Source: Roseburia sp.
Lineage (GTDB): Bacteria; Bacillota; Clostridia; Lachnospirales; Lachnospiraceae
Length of the DNA stretch: 64,000 bases
Direction of reading: 5' to 3'
NCBI GenBank assembly: GCA_022771695.1
Contig: JALEKJ010000021.1
Location: 1-64,000, forward strand
Shown: in pieces, positions 25,242-35,603 of the stretch
How positions within the stretch are numbered: position 1 is the first letter of the stretch
How the letters are laid out: every line of letters begins with the position of its first letter
Notes under the pieces: generated by a model
Told to the model about the DNA's origin: nothing
Seen by the model: the letters and a program-made list of their open reading frames with translations, nothing else
Databases searched by the model: none
Made by a program: the position numbers and the translations under genes

Positions 25242-27551
25242 TTATGAGATAACCGTCGATGCGATAATGCTCATCGCACCCTGTAAATGCACTTCTCCGT
25301 ATCCGCAAGGCAGAATGAAGTGATCGCCCTTCTTCACCGGCCGGCTGTCAATGATGCCGTCGCCCTCGACAACAGACATCAAAAGGAACGGGTACGTCTG
25401 TTCAAATGACATCTTGCCGTCTACATCCACTTTAAAAATATCGTAGTACTTGCAGGAGTACAACTCATTCAACTGATTTTTCGGCAGATTTAAAACAGAC
25501 CTCACACTGTCCCCGACGGACTTCGCAGGCACCGTAATCACGTCGATGCTCTTCTCCACATGAAGCTCCCTCGGCTTGCCATTCTGCAGTCTGTCATAAT
25601 CATAGACACGATATGTAATGTCGCTGTTTTGCTGTGTCTCCAAAATCAGTAAACCGCCCTTAATCGCATGCACCGTTCCCGGATCAATCTGGATAAAATC
25701 TCCCTTTTTCACCGGAATTTCTCGAATGAACTCGCTCCATCTACCCTCATGAATCATAGACGCAAGCTCCTCTTTCGTCTTCGCATGGTGTCCGACTACG
25801 AGTGTACCATTCTCCGGAGCATCCAGAATATACCAGCACTCTGTCTTGCCGAAGGAACCGTTTTCATGCACCTTGGCATAATTATCGTCCGGATGCACCT
25901 GAATGCTTAAATCCTCTCTCGCGTCAATAATCTTCGTCAAAAGTGGGAATCTGTCATAGGAAAGGTTCCCGAACACCTCCGGATGCTTCTCCCATACCTC
26001 TGACAGCTTTTCGCCTGCAAATACGCCGTTCTTAACGCTGCCATCTCCATTCGGATGCGCGGAAATTCCCCAGCACTCACCAATGTCATCCCCCTCTACC
26101 GGGTAGCCAAACTCCTCCCGAAGTCTTGTACCGCCCCAGATATTATGTGTGCACACCGGCTCTAAAAACAAAATTTCTCTTGTTGTCTGATTCATAGATA
26201 ATGCCCCTCCACTCGTCTCAATCACTTTCTGATACCAATAGGCAGAATCCTTGACAGTCCTTCTCTGTGTTTCAAAGTCCACATGAATAATTCCAAAACG
26301 CTGTTTGTATCCGTCTGCCCATTCAAAATTATCTAAAAAAGTCCACAAGAAATATCCTGCAACATTTGCGCCCTCTTCATATGCGCGCTGCATTGCCCCA
26401 ATATAGGAATCCAAGAACGTAATACGGTTCGGGTCGTGCACCCTTCCGTCACTGCTTACGATATCATGGCAGGACATACCGTTTTCCGTGATATAAAGCG
26501 GAAGCGGATAGCGCTCTGTCAAAAACTTGATACCATAATAAAATGCCTCCGGTGTCACCGGCCAGTCCGCTGCCGTCTTCGGGAATCCCGGCGCACGTGT
26601 CACAAACTCCGGCTCTCCGTTCGCTCCCACTTTGACATAATAGCCGTTATAGATATTCTGCCCCATAAAATCGAGCGGCTGATGAATCAGCTCCATGTCC
26701 GCCTCCGTGATTTCCGGAAGATATTCCGCAAAAAGCTTCAGCCCTTCCTCGGGATAATGTCCTAAAAATACCGGATCAGAAAACCATGACACATTCCAGG
26801 TCCAGTTATCCATCGGATTATAAAAGCCAAAATACACCTTCTTTGCCGCCTCGATGTCTGCCGAGCTGTCCGTATACGGATATGCCACGCTTCCGGTCGG
26901 TGCATAGCCAATCTTTATCTCCTGCTTTGCATATTTGCGCAGATTGATGGTCGCCTGTCCGTGTGCCTTCAATAAATTATGCGCCATCCGGAAGGTCTCT
27001 TTTACAGACAGCTTGACTCCCGGTGCATGGACGCCCCTTAAATGCCCAAGCCCTACCACACACTGCGGCTCATTGATTGTAATAAAATATTCACATAAGT
27101 CCGAAAAGTTTTCGGCAACGACTCTCGCATATTCTCCAAACCATTCCACAACATCCGGGTTCAGCCACCCTCCGCGCTCATAGAGTTCAAGCGGAAACTC
27201 CCAATGAAAAAGAGTAACATACGGTGTAATACCGTTTTCCTTCATCGTAAGAATCATATCGCGGTACATTGCAATCGCTTTTTCGTTGACTTTTCCGGTT
27301 CCCTCCGGCAAAATCCGCGCCCAGTTTAAGGAAAACCGATACGCCTTGATTCCCAGATTTTTCATCAACGCAAAATCTTCTTTATAGTGGTGCATATGGT
27401 CACAGCTCGTATATGCATTCTGTCTTTCATACACTCTTCCATCCTCTACGAATTTATCCCAGACCGTCTTTCCTCTGCTGTCTGTCGGGTCCGTTCCCTC
27501 CACCTGATAGGCACTGCTTGCCACTCCCCACACAAAATCATCACGAAACAT
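25242..27551 (-). CDS. Fusion of GH1 beta-glucosidase and mannose-6-phosphate isomerase (ManA)
   Basis: A 769-residue two-part protein. Residues 1-452 are a complete GH1 enzyme (acid/base Glu161 in TINEPQ, nucleophile Glu356 in ITENGM). Residues 453-769 are a complete class I mannose-6-phosphate isomerase, with QVHPDD and EC zinc-site residues and PGTVHAIKGG. Met453 is preceded by GGAGGGG 8 bases upstream (internal ATG at 26195), so ManA may also be made alone; both halves have the usual length of the separate proteins. The start at 27551 has AGGAGGGG before it; an upstream in-frame ATG is ignored. The pair would hydrolyse beta-gluco- or mannosides and convert Man-6-P to Fru-6-P at the end of mannan breakdown. 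Confidence 0.88.
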   Translation of the reverse strand: MFRDDFVWGVASSAYQVEGTDPTDSRGKTVWDKFVEDGRVYERQNAYTSCDHMHHYKEDFALMKNLGIKAYRFSLNWARILPEGTGKVNEKAIAMYRDMILTMKENGITPYVTLFHWEFPLELYERGGWLNPDVVEWFGEYARVVAENFSDLCEYFITINEPQCVVGLGHLRGVHAPGVKLSVKETFRMAHNLLKAHGQATINLRKYAKQEIKIGYAPTGSVAYPYTDSSADIEAAKKVYFGFYNPMDNWTWNVSWFSDPVFLGHYPEEGLKLFAEYLPEITEADMELIHQPLDFMGQNIYNGYYVKVGANGEPEFVTRAPGFPKTAADWPVTPEAFYYGIKFLTERYPLPLYITENGMSCHDIVSSDGRVHDPNRITFLDSYIGAMQRAYEEGANVAGYFLWTFLDNFEWADGYKQRFGIIHVDFETQRRTVKDSAYWYQKVIETSGGALSMNQTTREILFLEPVCTHNIWGGTRLREEFGYPVEGDDIGECWGISAHPNGDGSVKNGVFAGEKLSEVWEKHPEVFGNLSYDRFPLLTKIIDAREDLSIQVHPDDNYAKVHENGSFGKTECWYILDAPENGTLVVGHHAKTKEELASMIHEGRWSEFIREIPVKKGDFIQIDPGTVHAIKGGLLILETQQNSDITYRVYDYDRLQNGKPRELHVEKSIDVITVPAKSVGDSVRSVLNLPKNQLNELYSCKYYDIFKVDVDGKMSFEQTYPFLLMSVVEGDGIIDSRPVKKGDHFILPCGYGEVHLQGAMSIIASTVIS

Positions 27552-27632
27552 CTGCTTCCCCTCCTGCACTCTGCAACTTATTCCCTAGTTTACCCTTTTA
27601 CCACTGCTAATTCAAGCCCATTCTATTTCTGT

Positions 27633-28814
27633 TTATCGCATTCCGACTGCTTCCTTGCTGCAGTCTTCGCATGAGCTGATGACCGATGCCAGATAAAAAG
27701 GAACGGCATCATCCTCATGCGTTTCTACAATGTGAATCCGCACTTCATGCATCTGCTTGTCACTATGCTCCAATATCGTGGTGAGTTCAAGCTTATCTCC
27801 CCATGTCTCATCGAAGTTCGCATCCAGACGCACGCTTCCTTTCTTGTTACCGTCCACAATAACCTCGGCGACCGGGGCGGGCTTTTGCACCGATTTCCGA
27901 TACTGTACCGCAATGCAGCTTCCTTCCACCTGAAAAGTTATCTTATCGCCTGTTTTTGATGCTGTCCATCCGTTCCGAAAACAGTCCGTGATATCTGTCT
28001 GCGGTATTTTATCCTCTACAAATCCCTGCAATATAGGTGTACTGTTATTATTGCAGTAACGAACCGAGCGCTCATAGGCATTTCTCGTAAGCGGCAACGG
28101 CAACGGTGTATCAAGCGACTCCTTTCTATCCTGCTGCACTACTCCTTCTGCAAACACTTCCTGCTCATACATCTGCCGTAAAAAGTAAGCGATGACAGAT
28201 GCTACAAGCGCATGTCCCTCGTCATTCGGGTGCAAATCATCCGGTGTTATTTTTCGGTTTTCAATTCTTCCCGCTACGACCTCCGGATATATCGTACTCT
28301 GCATGCTTACCGCAGGCAAATCATAATGTCTTGCAATTCGTCCATGCATCAACTGTGCATTGGCTCCATTGTGATAGTAAACGTTATGCACAAGCATCAC
28401 TGCCGGCTTCCCTGGCGCACTTAATATTCTTCGCACCAATCCCTCATAAGTCTCCATAAAATGCTCGGTACTCTCATCGTTGACCGAAAACTCCACAATC
28501 ACAAAGTCCGGCTTTTTTGCCAAAAGGTCTTCCTCTACACGTGCCACACCAAATTGTGATGTCGTTCCTCCAATGCCGGCGTTGATATAGGTAAACTCTG
28601 CTTTCGGGAAAGTCTTACACCACCACTGATACACCAGATATGCATAACATGTGTCCGGTGCAGAAGACAGACTTCCCTGTGTGATGGAGCCGCCGATAAA
28701 TCCGATACGCAATGTCTCACCCCGCATTGCCCTTGCCATCACATGTAAGATACGATTTGGATTTCCCAAATTAGAAATTCCTCTTTTATAATCAACTGCA
28801 AATGTTTCCTGCAT
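27633..28814 (-). CDS. SGNH acetylesterase with C-terminal CBM35-like domain (CE17-type)
   Basis: A cytosolic esterase of 393 residues. The N-terminal SGNH domain has block I IGFIGGSITQGS at about 34-45, NAGIGGTTS, the block III EFSVND and the DDLHPNDEGH catalytic Asp-His pair near residue 200. A beta-sandwich of about 130 residues follows (YVEKSV-like region with QVEGSCIAVQYRKS). This architecture and location match the CE17 mannan acetylesterase described from Roseburia intestinalis, which removes 3-O acetyl groups from mannose. The ATG at 28814 has AAGGAG upstream; the longer open frame overlaps the CE2 gene. Alternative: another SGNH esterase with a different acyl specificity. Confidence 0.8.
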   Translation of the reverse strand: MQETFAVDYKRGISNLGNPNRILHVMARAMRGETLRIGFIGGSITQGSLSSAPDTCYAYLVYQWWCKTFPKAEFTYINAGIGGTTSQFGVARVEEDLLAKKPDFVIVEFSVNDESTEHFMETYEGLVRRILSAPGKPAVMLVHNVYYHNGANAQLMHGRIARHYDLPAVSMQSTIYPEVVAGRIENRKITPDDLHPNDEGHALVASVIAYFLRQMYEQEVFAEGVVQQDRKESLDTPLPLPLTRNAYERSVRYCNNNSTPILQGFVEDKIPQTDITDCFRNGWTASKTGDKITFQVEGSCIAVQYRKSVQKPAPVAEVIVDGNKKGSVRLDANFDETWGDKLELTTILEHSDKQMHEVRIHIVETHEDDAVPFYLASVISSCEDCSKEAVGMR

Positions 28815-28842
28815 GTTTTCCGTTCTCCTTCTTAACACGTAC

Positions 28843-29892
28843 TTAATCTTCCCAGATATTCTCACCGAGTGAGTCAATATAGCCTGCCAGCTCCTCCGCC
28901 ATCTCTTCTGCCTCAGGAATACGGATATGTCCGGGTGTTCCGCTACCATTCCTGCGGTACATAAAATGATGTACGCGCACATTCGAAATCTCACGGCAGA
29001 CCTCATCAATCGCTCTGTCCCAATTTGCATTGTGCATAAGAATCGTTGTCGTGAGAATGATTTGCGCCTTGGGATATAAATCCATCAAACGCTCAATAAA
29101 ATTGCGATACTGCATACGCCAATAAATTGCGTTTGATCCCTCGTAATCTTCTGCCATATAATCCACCGGATGGCTATCATTCTGACCGATTGCTACGACA
29201 ACCACATGCGGCGTATATCTGCCAAAATCCCACTGTTTTACTGCTCCTAACTCAGGATGGTATTCTATCTTATCAAAACAGGATTTCACTCCCTTATAGT
29301 CCGGTGCCGCAAACCATCCGGTTTTATCCAGAAGCGCAATCCCGCCCTGTGACGTGTCATGCAGCTCGGCGTTTAACTTTCTTGCCGTCATCCATGCATA
29401 AGAATACCAACTATTGGAGTACTCCCCGTCATGTACCGGGTCTTCCTTTCCCACATAATCTAATGCTTCTGACACCTCCCCACAAGAGACACTGTCCCCA
29501 AAAACTTCTATCCTGCGTGTCGGCTTCGGTTCCGGTATACTTATTTTGGCGCCATCATTCACTGTAAAGCCATAAAAAGTCACGGTATGACAGGAGTCCA
29601 TCCGCTTAAAAAGCATCAACTCATGGCGTTCCTCTTGAAGTCCCTCCGCAATCGCATAATGCACGCGTTCCTCTCCATCGCAAAGCCGAATACGCCCCTG
29701 CACTCCATCCAGAAAATACCCCATCTCGTTCGTCCAGCAGGCACGATGATTCGCAAGTTCTACTGCCACCGATGTCCCAGTAAACACAAGCTTTACATAC
29801 GTTGCTGCATAGACAAGTACCGGCGCCATCGGATCCTCAAAATCAATTCTTCCGCTATATTGCAGTTTTTCATTGTCCGGTGATACAAACAT
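28843..29892 (-). CDS. CE2-type acetylesterase
   Basis: A 349-residue protein with the two-domain layout of carbohydrate esterase family 2: an N-terminal jelly-roll domain (about 1-125, including VYAATYVKLVFTGTSV and GYFLDGVQGRI) and a C-terminal SGNH domain with EVFGDSVSCGEV, SQGGIALLD, AIGQNDSHPVD and the catalytic His in RNGSGTPGHIRI. CE2 enzymes deacetylate xylan or mannan, acting mainly on 2-O, 4-O and 6-O groups. In the same operon as a CE17 enzyme it would complete the deacetylation of imported manno-oligosaccharides. GGAGG precedes the ATG at 29892 by 7 bases; the upstream frame to 30177 is discarded. Confidence 0.82.
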   Translation of the reverse strand: MFVSPDNEKLQYSGRIDFEDPMAPVLVYAATYVKLVFTGTSVAVELANHRACWTNEMGYFLDGVQGRIRLCDGEERVHYAIAEGLQEERHELMLFKRMDSCHTVTFYGFTVNDGAKISIPEPKPTRRIEVFGDSVSCGEVSEALDYVGKEDPVHDGEYSNSWYSYAWMTARKLNAELHDTSQGGIALLDKTGWFAAPDYKGVKSCFDKIEYHPELGAVKQWDFGRYTPHVVVVAIGQNDSHPVDYMAEDYEGSNAIYWRMQYRNFIERLMDLYPKAQIILTTTILMHNANWDRAIDEVCREISNVRVHHFMYRRNGSGTPGHIRIPEAEEMAEELAGYIDSLGENIWED

Positions 29893-29979
29893 TTTATTTC
29901 CTCCATTACTGACTCTAAATTCATAAAAAAAAAGTATGTATACTGCGCCACAGCGTTTTGACTCCGTGAGCAGAAAAGA

Positions 29980-30016
29980 GCTGCCGCAATAAACAGCATA
30001 TGTGCTTTGCGGCAGC
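29980..30016 (-). terminator. Intra-operon hairpin after the GH130_2 gene
   Basis: GCTGCCGCAA (29980-29989) pairs perfectly with TTGCGGCAGC (30007-30016). On the minus strand it is followed by TCTTTTCT. It lies in the 169-base gap between the GH130 and CE2 genes and may partly terminate or process the transcript, lowering esterase expression relative to upstream genes. Confidence 0.6.
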
Positions 30017-30061
30017 CCTTTTGCTGCAATAAATCTTATAATAAAGAACAACCAAATATAT

Positions 30062-31084
30062 TTAGCGTCTGCCGATTTCTGTGTCCGAAGCTGTAACCAC
30101 ACTGTGGTCCTTAATGTAATCAATAATATCATCCAATTCTGTAAACGCAAGACCAACATAGCTGTCAGCAGCACCATAATAGATTGCTATCTTTCCGGTC
30201 TTAGAATCATGAATTGTCGCACATGGGAAGCATACATTCGGCACAAAACCACGCTCCTCATACCACTCTTCCGGTGTCAGCAGGAAGTTCTCGCAACGAT
30301 ATTTCACAATCGAAGGATTATCAATATCTAAGATTGCCCCACCGATAGAATACACATAACCGTTGCAGGTTCCGCTTACACCGTGGTAGAACAAAAGCCA
30401 TCCTTCGGAAGTCTCGATTGGAGCTGCACCGCCACCAATCTTTAAGGACTCCCACCACTCAGAGCCTTTTCCCATCACATGACGATGCTTGCCCCAGTAT
30501 GTGAGATCCGGACTCTCACTGATAAAAATATCACCAAACGGTGTATGTCCGCTGTCGGACGGACGAGATAACAGCATAAAGTTGCCATTGATTTTTCTTG
30601 GGAAAAGAACCGCATTTCGGTTAAACGGTAAAAATGGGTTCTCAATTCTTGTGAATGTCTTAAAATCTGTTGTCTTTGCCATTCCGATTGCGGCACCGTA
30701 AAAGTCCTGACACCAGATAATATAAAAGGTATCTTCCACTTTTACCAGTCTTGGGTCATATGCATAAATCGGCATAAAAGGGGTTCCCTCTTCATCCACA
30801 AAGTCAATTTTGTTCTCTTCAAAATCCCAGTGGATTGCATCCTTGCTTCTGCCAAGATAGATATACGGAATTCCGTTGGTCTGCTCCCCACGAAATACGC
30901 CGATAAACTCCCCTTCATACGGCATAACAGCACTGTTAAAAATTCTCGCCACTCCTTTTACCGGATTGCGTCCGATAATTGGGTTCTCACTATATCTCCA
31001 AATTGGTGCATCGCTCAATTTTTCCGGTCGCTCCTGCCATGGTACATTCGGCACTTCCGGGCTTATCATCTGATATTTGCTCAT
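30062..31084 (-). CDS. GH130 subfamily 2 beta-1,4-mannooligosaccharide phosphorylase
   Basis: A 340-residue five-bladed beta-propeller phosphorylase. Characteristic pieces are YSENPIIGRNPVKGVARIFN at residues 30-49, IYAYDPRLVK with the catalytic general-acid Asp, LLSRPSDSGHTPFGDIF, WWESLKIGGG and GWLLFYHGVSG. The length and the DIFISESPDL segment fit subfamily 2, which phosphorolyses beta-1,4-manno-oligosaccharides to mannose 1-phosphate and a shortened chain. Products pass to the phosphohexomutase encoded at 41.6 kb. It is 11 bases after the GH130_1 gene, with a GGAGG site before ATG 31084. Confidence 0.9.
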   Translation of the reverse strand: MSKYQMISPEVPNVPWQERPEKLSDAPIWRYSENPIIGRNPVKGVARIFNSAVMPYEGEFIGVFRGEQTNGIPYIYLGRSKDAIHWDFEENKIDFVDEEGTPFMPIYAYDPRLVKVEDTFYIIWCQDFYGAAIGMAKTTDFKTFTRIENPFLPFNRNAVLFPRKINGNFMLLSRPSDSGHTPFGDIFISESPDLTYWGKHRHVMGKGSEWWESLKIGGGAAPIETSEGWLLFYHGVSGTCNGYVYSIGGAILDIDNPSIVKYRCENFLLTPEEWYEERGFVPNVCFPCATIHDSKTGKIAIYYGAADSYVGLAFTELDDIIDYIKDHSVVTASDTEIGRR

Positions 31085-31094
31085 TGTAAACCTC

Positions 31095-32273
31095 CTATTT
31101 CTTCTCGTTTTCCAAAAATTCCATATTTTGTTTGATTAAGTCACAGCGCTGTGCCACACACTCTACGGAACGTCCCGGATCCTGCGGAGTCTCAAACACG
31201 TAATCTATCAAGCGCTCTAACGTCGTTGTTGCCACATGCATTCTGGTATCGGAAGAAGCATAGTAGATAAATACCTCTCCCTTCTCATTCGCGATTGCAC
31301 CGTTCGTAAATACAACATTGCTGACATCACCGATACGCTCCTCACCTCTCGGTCCAATCAGAAGTCCTGACGGCTCTGCAATCACCTTGGATGGGTCCTT
31401 TAAATCTGTTGCGAACGCATAGATGACATAACGCAGACCCGCTGCTGTATTACGAACACCGTGTGCAATATGAATCCAACCCTTCTCTGTCTTAATCGGG
31501 GTTGCTCCCGCACCATTTTTTGCCTCCGTGATGGTATGATACTTGCGCAAACTTGTCATCTTCTCTTCATCAATGACCGCATGCGTGATATCCTCGCAAA
31601 GCCCAAATCCGATACCTCCACCGGAACCAGTGTCGATGAAATCATCCATCGGTCTGGTGTAAAATGCATATTTTCCATCCACAAACTCCGGATGCAATAC
31701 TACATTTCTCTGCTGCGGAGAACGCAAGGTCACAAGATTCGGCAGACGCTCCCAGGTCTTTAAATCCTTGGTGCGCACAATTCCTGCCGCCGCAACGGCT
31801 GCCGACAAATCGTTTACGCTCGTATCCTTAGACTCTGAGCAGAACACGCCGTAAATATAGCCGTCCTCATGCTTTGTCAGGCGCATATCATAGACATTTG
31901 TCTCCTCCGGGCAGGTGTCCGGCAGAAGAATCGGATAATCCCAGAATCGGAATCCGTCCACACCGTTGTCACTCTCTGCCACGCCAAAAAAAGATTTTCT
32001 GTCATTTCCTTCGATACGTGCCACCAGATAATATTTTCCGTTTAACTCAATGGCACCTGAATTCATAACTGCATTAATACCAAGACGCTCCATAAAGTAC
32101 GGGTTTGTTTCTGGATTTAAATCATATCTCCAAGTCAGTGGAATATGCTCTCTTGTCAGTACCGGATTCTCGTAACGATCGAATACGCCGTTATAAAAAT
32201 CTGATTTTATATTTTTCTTAGAAAGCAGCTTCTCCTGCTTTTCCTTCTCTATATAATACTTTTCATGTAACAT
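31095..32273 (-). CDS. GH130 subfamily 1 4-O-beta-mannosyl-glucose phosphorylase
   Basis: A 392-residue GH130 enzyme. Motifs include [46 protein letters not shown] with the catalytic Asp, [20 protein letters not shown] and [19 protein letters not shown]. Longer than the subfamily 2 neighbour and with the GSGGGIGF loop, it fits 4-O-beta-D-mannosyl-D-glucose phosphorylase, which forms mannose 1-phosphate and glucose from the disaccharide produced by the cellobiose 2-epimerase encoded just upstream. The ATG at 32273 has AGGAG 7 bases upstream; a frame extension to 32408 overlaps the epimerase gene and is not used. Confidence 0.9.
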   Translation of the reverse strand: MLHEKYYIEKEKQEKLLSKKNIKSDFYNGVFDRYENPVLTREHIPLTWRYDLNPETNPYFMERLGINAVMNSGAIELNGKYYLVARIEGNDRKSFFGVAESDNGVDGFRFWDYPILLPDTCPEETNVYDMRLTKHEDGYIYGVFCSESKDTSVNDLSAAVAAAGIVRTKDLKTWERLPNLVTLRSPQQRNVVLHPEFVDGKYAFYTRPMDDFIDTGSGGGIGFGLCEDITHAVIDEEKMTSLRKYHTITEAKNGAGATPIKTEKGWIHIAHGVRNTAAGLRYVIYAFATDLKDPSKVIAEPSGLLIGPRGEERIGDVSNVVFTNGAIANEKGEVFIYYASSDTRMHVATTTLERLIDYVFETPQDPGRSVECVAQRCDLIKQNMEFLENEKK

Positions 32274-32347
32274 AAACGTTCTCCTCGAAATATACTCTCT
32301 ATTATTCCAGCACACCGAAAGAATGATTTTTCCATTCTTCGTCGAGA

Positions 32348-33637
32348 TTATGAGATTCTTCTTATAATCTCGATGCACATTCTTCCGTTGTGATACGGGC
32401 ATTTCCACGGTTCCACAATCGGTCTTCCATCAATCGGCGTTCCATCCGGATTTACTTCCCAGTACCACTCTGAGCCGTTTCTGCGGTCAATGACATACGT
32501 CTTGATAAACTCCCACTGCGCCAGTACCGCCTTGACATACTCCTCATGTTCCGGCGTCTTCTCATAGCCATTTAAAAAGCCGACGACCGTCTCTGCCTGT
32601 ACCCACCAGACACGATTTTTATTTACCGCGCCTCTGTCGCACTCATTGGCAAGCGAATGTCCGTCAAAAGCAATCTTATAAATCTGTGCCGTCAAATCAC
32701 GTGTGATCGGATACATCTTTTTGGCATAACTATCCTCATCCAACACCTCGACACCGCGGTCCATTAACCATGCAGTCTCAATGTCGTGTCCGTAGGAATG
32801 CAAGTCCAAAATGCTATGGTATTCGGCATCAAAAAAAACTTCCTGACGATGAAGGTTCGGATTATAAACCTTCTGGGCAAACACATCCATAATCCACATC
32901 AAACGTTCTCGTACACGTTTTCTCTGTTTTATAAGTTTTTCTGTATTTTCCGTGCACGTGCAATCCTTGGACACACGGTATAGTTCCGTGTATGCCTCGA
33001 ACACATGGAGCAGCGTATTCATCGTCTTATCCGCGAGCACACCGTTCTCCGAAAGCTTTTCATTCGACTCCGGAGCAAAATCTCTGGTAAATGCTTCCAG
33101 ATATCCAACTTTATCCGTACAGCGTTCTTCAATCAAATCAAAAAGCTGATATGCCAGACACAGTGCTTCCTTATCACCGGAAGCTTCGTAGTAGGAAGAC
33201 AACGCATAGATACAAAATGCCTGATTATAGGTATGCTTTGTTGTATCAAGCGGTGTGCCATCATAATTTAATGACCAATAAATCCCGCCATATTCCCGGT
33301 CCAGACAGTGTGCCGTCAAAAACTCATATCCGTGTCTTGCCGCAAAAAGCAGGCTCTCACCGGTAAATCCCGCTGCATTGCATGCTTCCTCTGTCACAAA
33401 ACCTTGTTTATAAAGTGTATAGGCATTGGAGAAAAACCAAGTGATTCTGCTGTTTAAAATACATCCCTTTTCTGCCCTTCCATTCAAGCTCAAATCATAC
33501 GAGAGCCATCCGTAATATCCGCCATATACATCGTCCCGCAAGCCGCTCCAGAAGGGTATAATATGAAAAAGTAATTCTTTTTCCACCTCACCCTTAAGCT
33601 GTGTAAGCGCTGCAGTCTCTTTTCCTATAGATGTCAT
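32348..33637 (-). CDS. Cellobiose 2-epimerase (AGE family)
   Basis: A 429-residue alpha/alpha barrel protein of the N-acylglucosamine 2-epimerase family. Seen are [20 protein letters not shown] near the start, [26 protein letters not shown] with a probable catalytic His, NRVWWVQAE and [11 protein letters not shown] near the end with another His. Cellobiose 2-epimerases turn the reducing glucose to mannose and back, converting mannobiose to mannosylglucose for the GH130_1 phosphorylase. The ATG at 33637 has AAGGAG upstream. It follows the second permease gene after 23 bases. Confidence 0.9.
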   Translation of the reverse strand: MTSIGKETAALTQLKGEVEKELLFHIIPFWSGLRDDVYGGYYGWLSYDLSLNGRAEKGCILNSRITWFFSNAYTLYKQGFVTEEACNAAGFTGESLLFAARHGYEFLTAHCLDREYGGIYWSLNYDGTPLDTTKHTYNQAFCIYALSSYYEASGDKEALCLAYQLFDLIEERCTDKVGYLEAFTRDFAPESNEKLSENGVLADKTMNTLLHVFEAYTELYRVSKDCTCTENTEKLIKQRKRVRERLMWIMDVFAQKVYNPNLHRQEVFFDAEYHSILDLHSYGHDIETAWLMDRGVEVLDEDSYAKKMYPITRDLTAQIYKIAFDGHSLANECDRGAVNKNRVWWVQAETVVGFLNGYEKTPEHEEYVKAVLAQWEFIKTYVIDRRNGSEWYWEVNPDGTPIDGRPIVEPWKCPYHNGRMCIEIIRRIS

Positions 33638-33660
33638 AACTTCTCCTTCCCACAAGACTG

Positions 33661-34521
33661 TCAGCCTTTTACTGCGCCCGCCGTAATTCCGCTGTAAATT
33701 TGCTTCTGGCACAAAACGAATACAATCAACGCCGGAAGAAGCGAAATGATGACGCCTGCGCAAATCAGGTTATACTGATTTCCCAATGGTCCTGTAAAGG
33801 TATATAAGGAGATTGCCATCGTCTTTAACTCTTTTTTATTCAGATACAGATTCGCTGCATAGTACTCGTTGTACACACCGACACCTTTTAAAATACAGGC
33901 TGTTACGATTGCCGGCTTTAGCAGAGGGAGCATTATCTTCCAATAAATCTTAAAATAGGATGCACCGTCAATAATTGCTGACTCGTCTAATGAAACCGGA
34001 ATATTTTCCATGTACTGAATAAAAATATAAATGGAAATGACATCCGTTCCCATCATCATGATGATATAGCCGTACAGATGGTTCACAAAATGAAGGTCAC
34101 ACATAATCTGATATACGGTTACCTGCATTGCAACACCCGGAAGCAGAGATGCAAATAGAAACAGGTTACGAATCAGCCCGTTGCCCGGGAACTGAAAACG
34201 ATTCAGCACATAGGCAAGCTGTGTCCCGATAATAACAGACCCTGCAAGCACACACACCATGACAATCACAGAGTTTAAAAATGCCCTTCCCATGTTTGCA
34301 CGCTGAAATGCCTCAATAAAGTTTGAAAAATTGAACCAGCTTTCCGGCAATGTCATTACGTTGGTAGACTGATATTCTGCCTCTGTCTTAAATGCAGTGG
34401 TTACGCAGGATACAATCGGGATGACTGCCACAAAGGAAAAGAATATCAGGGATGCATATTTTATAAATATCCAAATCATTGCACCCACAGAATAATGTTT
34501 TCTGCGTTTCTGTTTTTTCAT
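33661..34521 (-). CDS. ABC sugar permease, MalG type
   Basis: A 286-residue inner membrane protein with six predicted helices and the EAA-type loop DESAIIDGASYFKIYWKIMLP (about 188-208; the glycine of EAAxDGA is conserved) that docks the ATPase. It would pair with the MalF-type permease to import manno-oligosaccharides. Its ATG overlaps the stop of the permease gene before it by 4 bases, a sign of coupled translation. No ATPase gene is in the operon, so a shared MsmX/UgpC-type ATPase must serve it. Confidence 0.92.
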   Translation of the reverse strand: MKKQKRRKHYSVGAMIWIFIKYASLIFFSFVAVIPIVSCVTTAFKTEAEYQSTNVMTLPESWFNFSNFIEAFQRANMGRAFLNSVIVMVCVLAGSVIIGTQLAYVLNRFQFPGNGLIRNLFLFASLLPGVAMQVTVYQIMCDLHFVNHLYGYIIMMMGTDVISIYIFIQYMENIPVSLDESAIIDGASYFKIYWKIMLPLLKPAIVTACILKGVGVYNEYYAANLYLNKKELKTMAISLYTFTGPLGNQYNLICAGVIISLLPALIVFVLCQKQIYSGITAGAVKG

Positions 34522-35567
34522 GCCAGTTCCTCCTTTCCTGCTTTTGCAGCCTGTTTTTTCTTCCGCTGCAATTCTTTACGCCGCTTTCTTTCTTCCTTTG
34601 TCATAACCTCATCCTGCTGGTCTGCATTCCGATATATATACTTAAAAAACAGTTTCTGCAGAATCGTGCATGCAAAAATAATCATAAGCAGCACTACCGC
34701 CATTGCGGATGCAAGACCAACCTTCTGGTTCGTGTGTGCAATGCGGTTCATATTAATAAAGTAAGTTGCCGTTCCGTTTGCGCCATCCGTGATAACATAT
34801 GGCTGTTCAAATGCGCTGAGCGCACCGGTAATCGACAAAATGACATTCAATGTCACGATTGTTTTGATACTCGGCAGTATAATATGTATAAACTGCTGAA
34901 ATTTATTTGCACCGTCCAGTTCTGCGGCCTCATACATTTCCGAATCTACCGACATAATAGCTCCAATAAAAAGAACCATATTGTTACCAAAATATCTCCA
35001 GACCGAAGTTGCCACAAGTGACCAGTTATTGATAGACTGATCCTTTAACCAGTACGGAAGATTTTCCAAATTAAATCCACACCATCCCAATATCGTATCA
35101 AACACAAATCCTCTGGTGTAGAAGTACTTAAATATAAATCCAATTGCGATACCGCTAATCAGATATGGAAAAAACATAAGCCCCTTGAAGAGATTACCGC
35201 CCTTCGTCTTAAAGCTTAAGATAGTTGCCAAATATAATGCCAATGCAAGCTGAATAATAGAGCCTGCCATGTAATACAAGCTCAGTTTCAGTGACGCAAA
35301 AATCTCTTTATCCTGAAACACCTGAATATAGTTACTCAATCCTACAAACACACGCTTTTCCGGCGGTGTGGAATACTTCATTTTATAGAAGCTGAATTTT
35401 ACCATTTCCCCGAATGGCAAATATGTAAAAACGAACAACAACGTCAACGGAATAATCATGAATGCCAGTATAATCAGCGTCTGTTGTCCTTTTCTGCTTT
35501 TTAACCATTTCAGGAGACCTTTTTTCTTTCCATGCGCTGTTTCCTGTTTTGCCGATACTGCTGTCAT
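34518..35567 (-). CDS. ABC sugar permease, MalF type
   Basis: A 349-residue permease with a charged N-terminal tail (GKKKGLLKWLKSRKG), six helices and the docking loop YEAAELDGANKFQQFIHIILP at about 217-237. The C-terminal tail is strongly basic (KEERKRRKELQRKKK), which is unusual and may contact the membrane or RNA. I prefer the ATG at 35567, which has GGAG 6 bases upstream, over the one at 35579. Together with the MalG-type partner and the binding protein it forms the importer of the mannan operon. Confidence 0.9.
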   Translation of the reverse strand: MTAVSAKQETAHGKKKGLLKWLKSRKGQQTLIILAFMIIPLTLLFVFTYLPFGEMVKFSFYKMKYSTPPEKRVFVGLSNYIQVFQDKEIFASLKLSLYYMAGSIIQLALALYLATILSFKTKGGNLFKGLMFFPYLISGIAIGFIFKYFYTRGFVFDTILGWCGFNLENLPYWLKDQSINNWSLVATSVWRYFGNNMVLFIGAIMSVDSEMYEAAELDGANKFQQFIHIILPSIKTIVTLNVILSITGALSAFEQPYVITDGANGTATYFINMNRIAHTNQKVGLASAMAVVLLMIIFACTILQKLFFKYIYRNADQQDEVMTKEERKRRKELQRKKKQAAKAGKEELA

Positions 35568-35603
35568 ATCAATCTCCATCCCTTTCTACTGCTTTTTTTC
35601 AAT

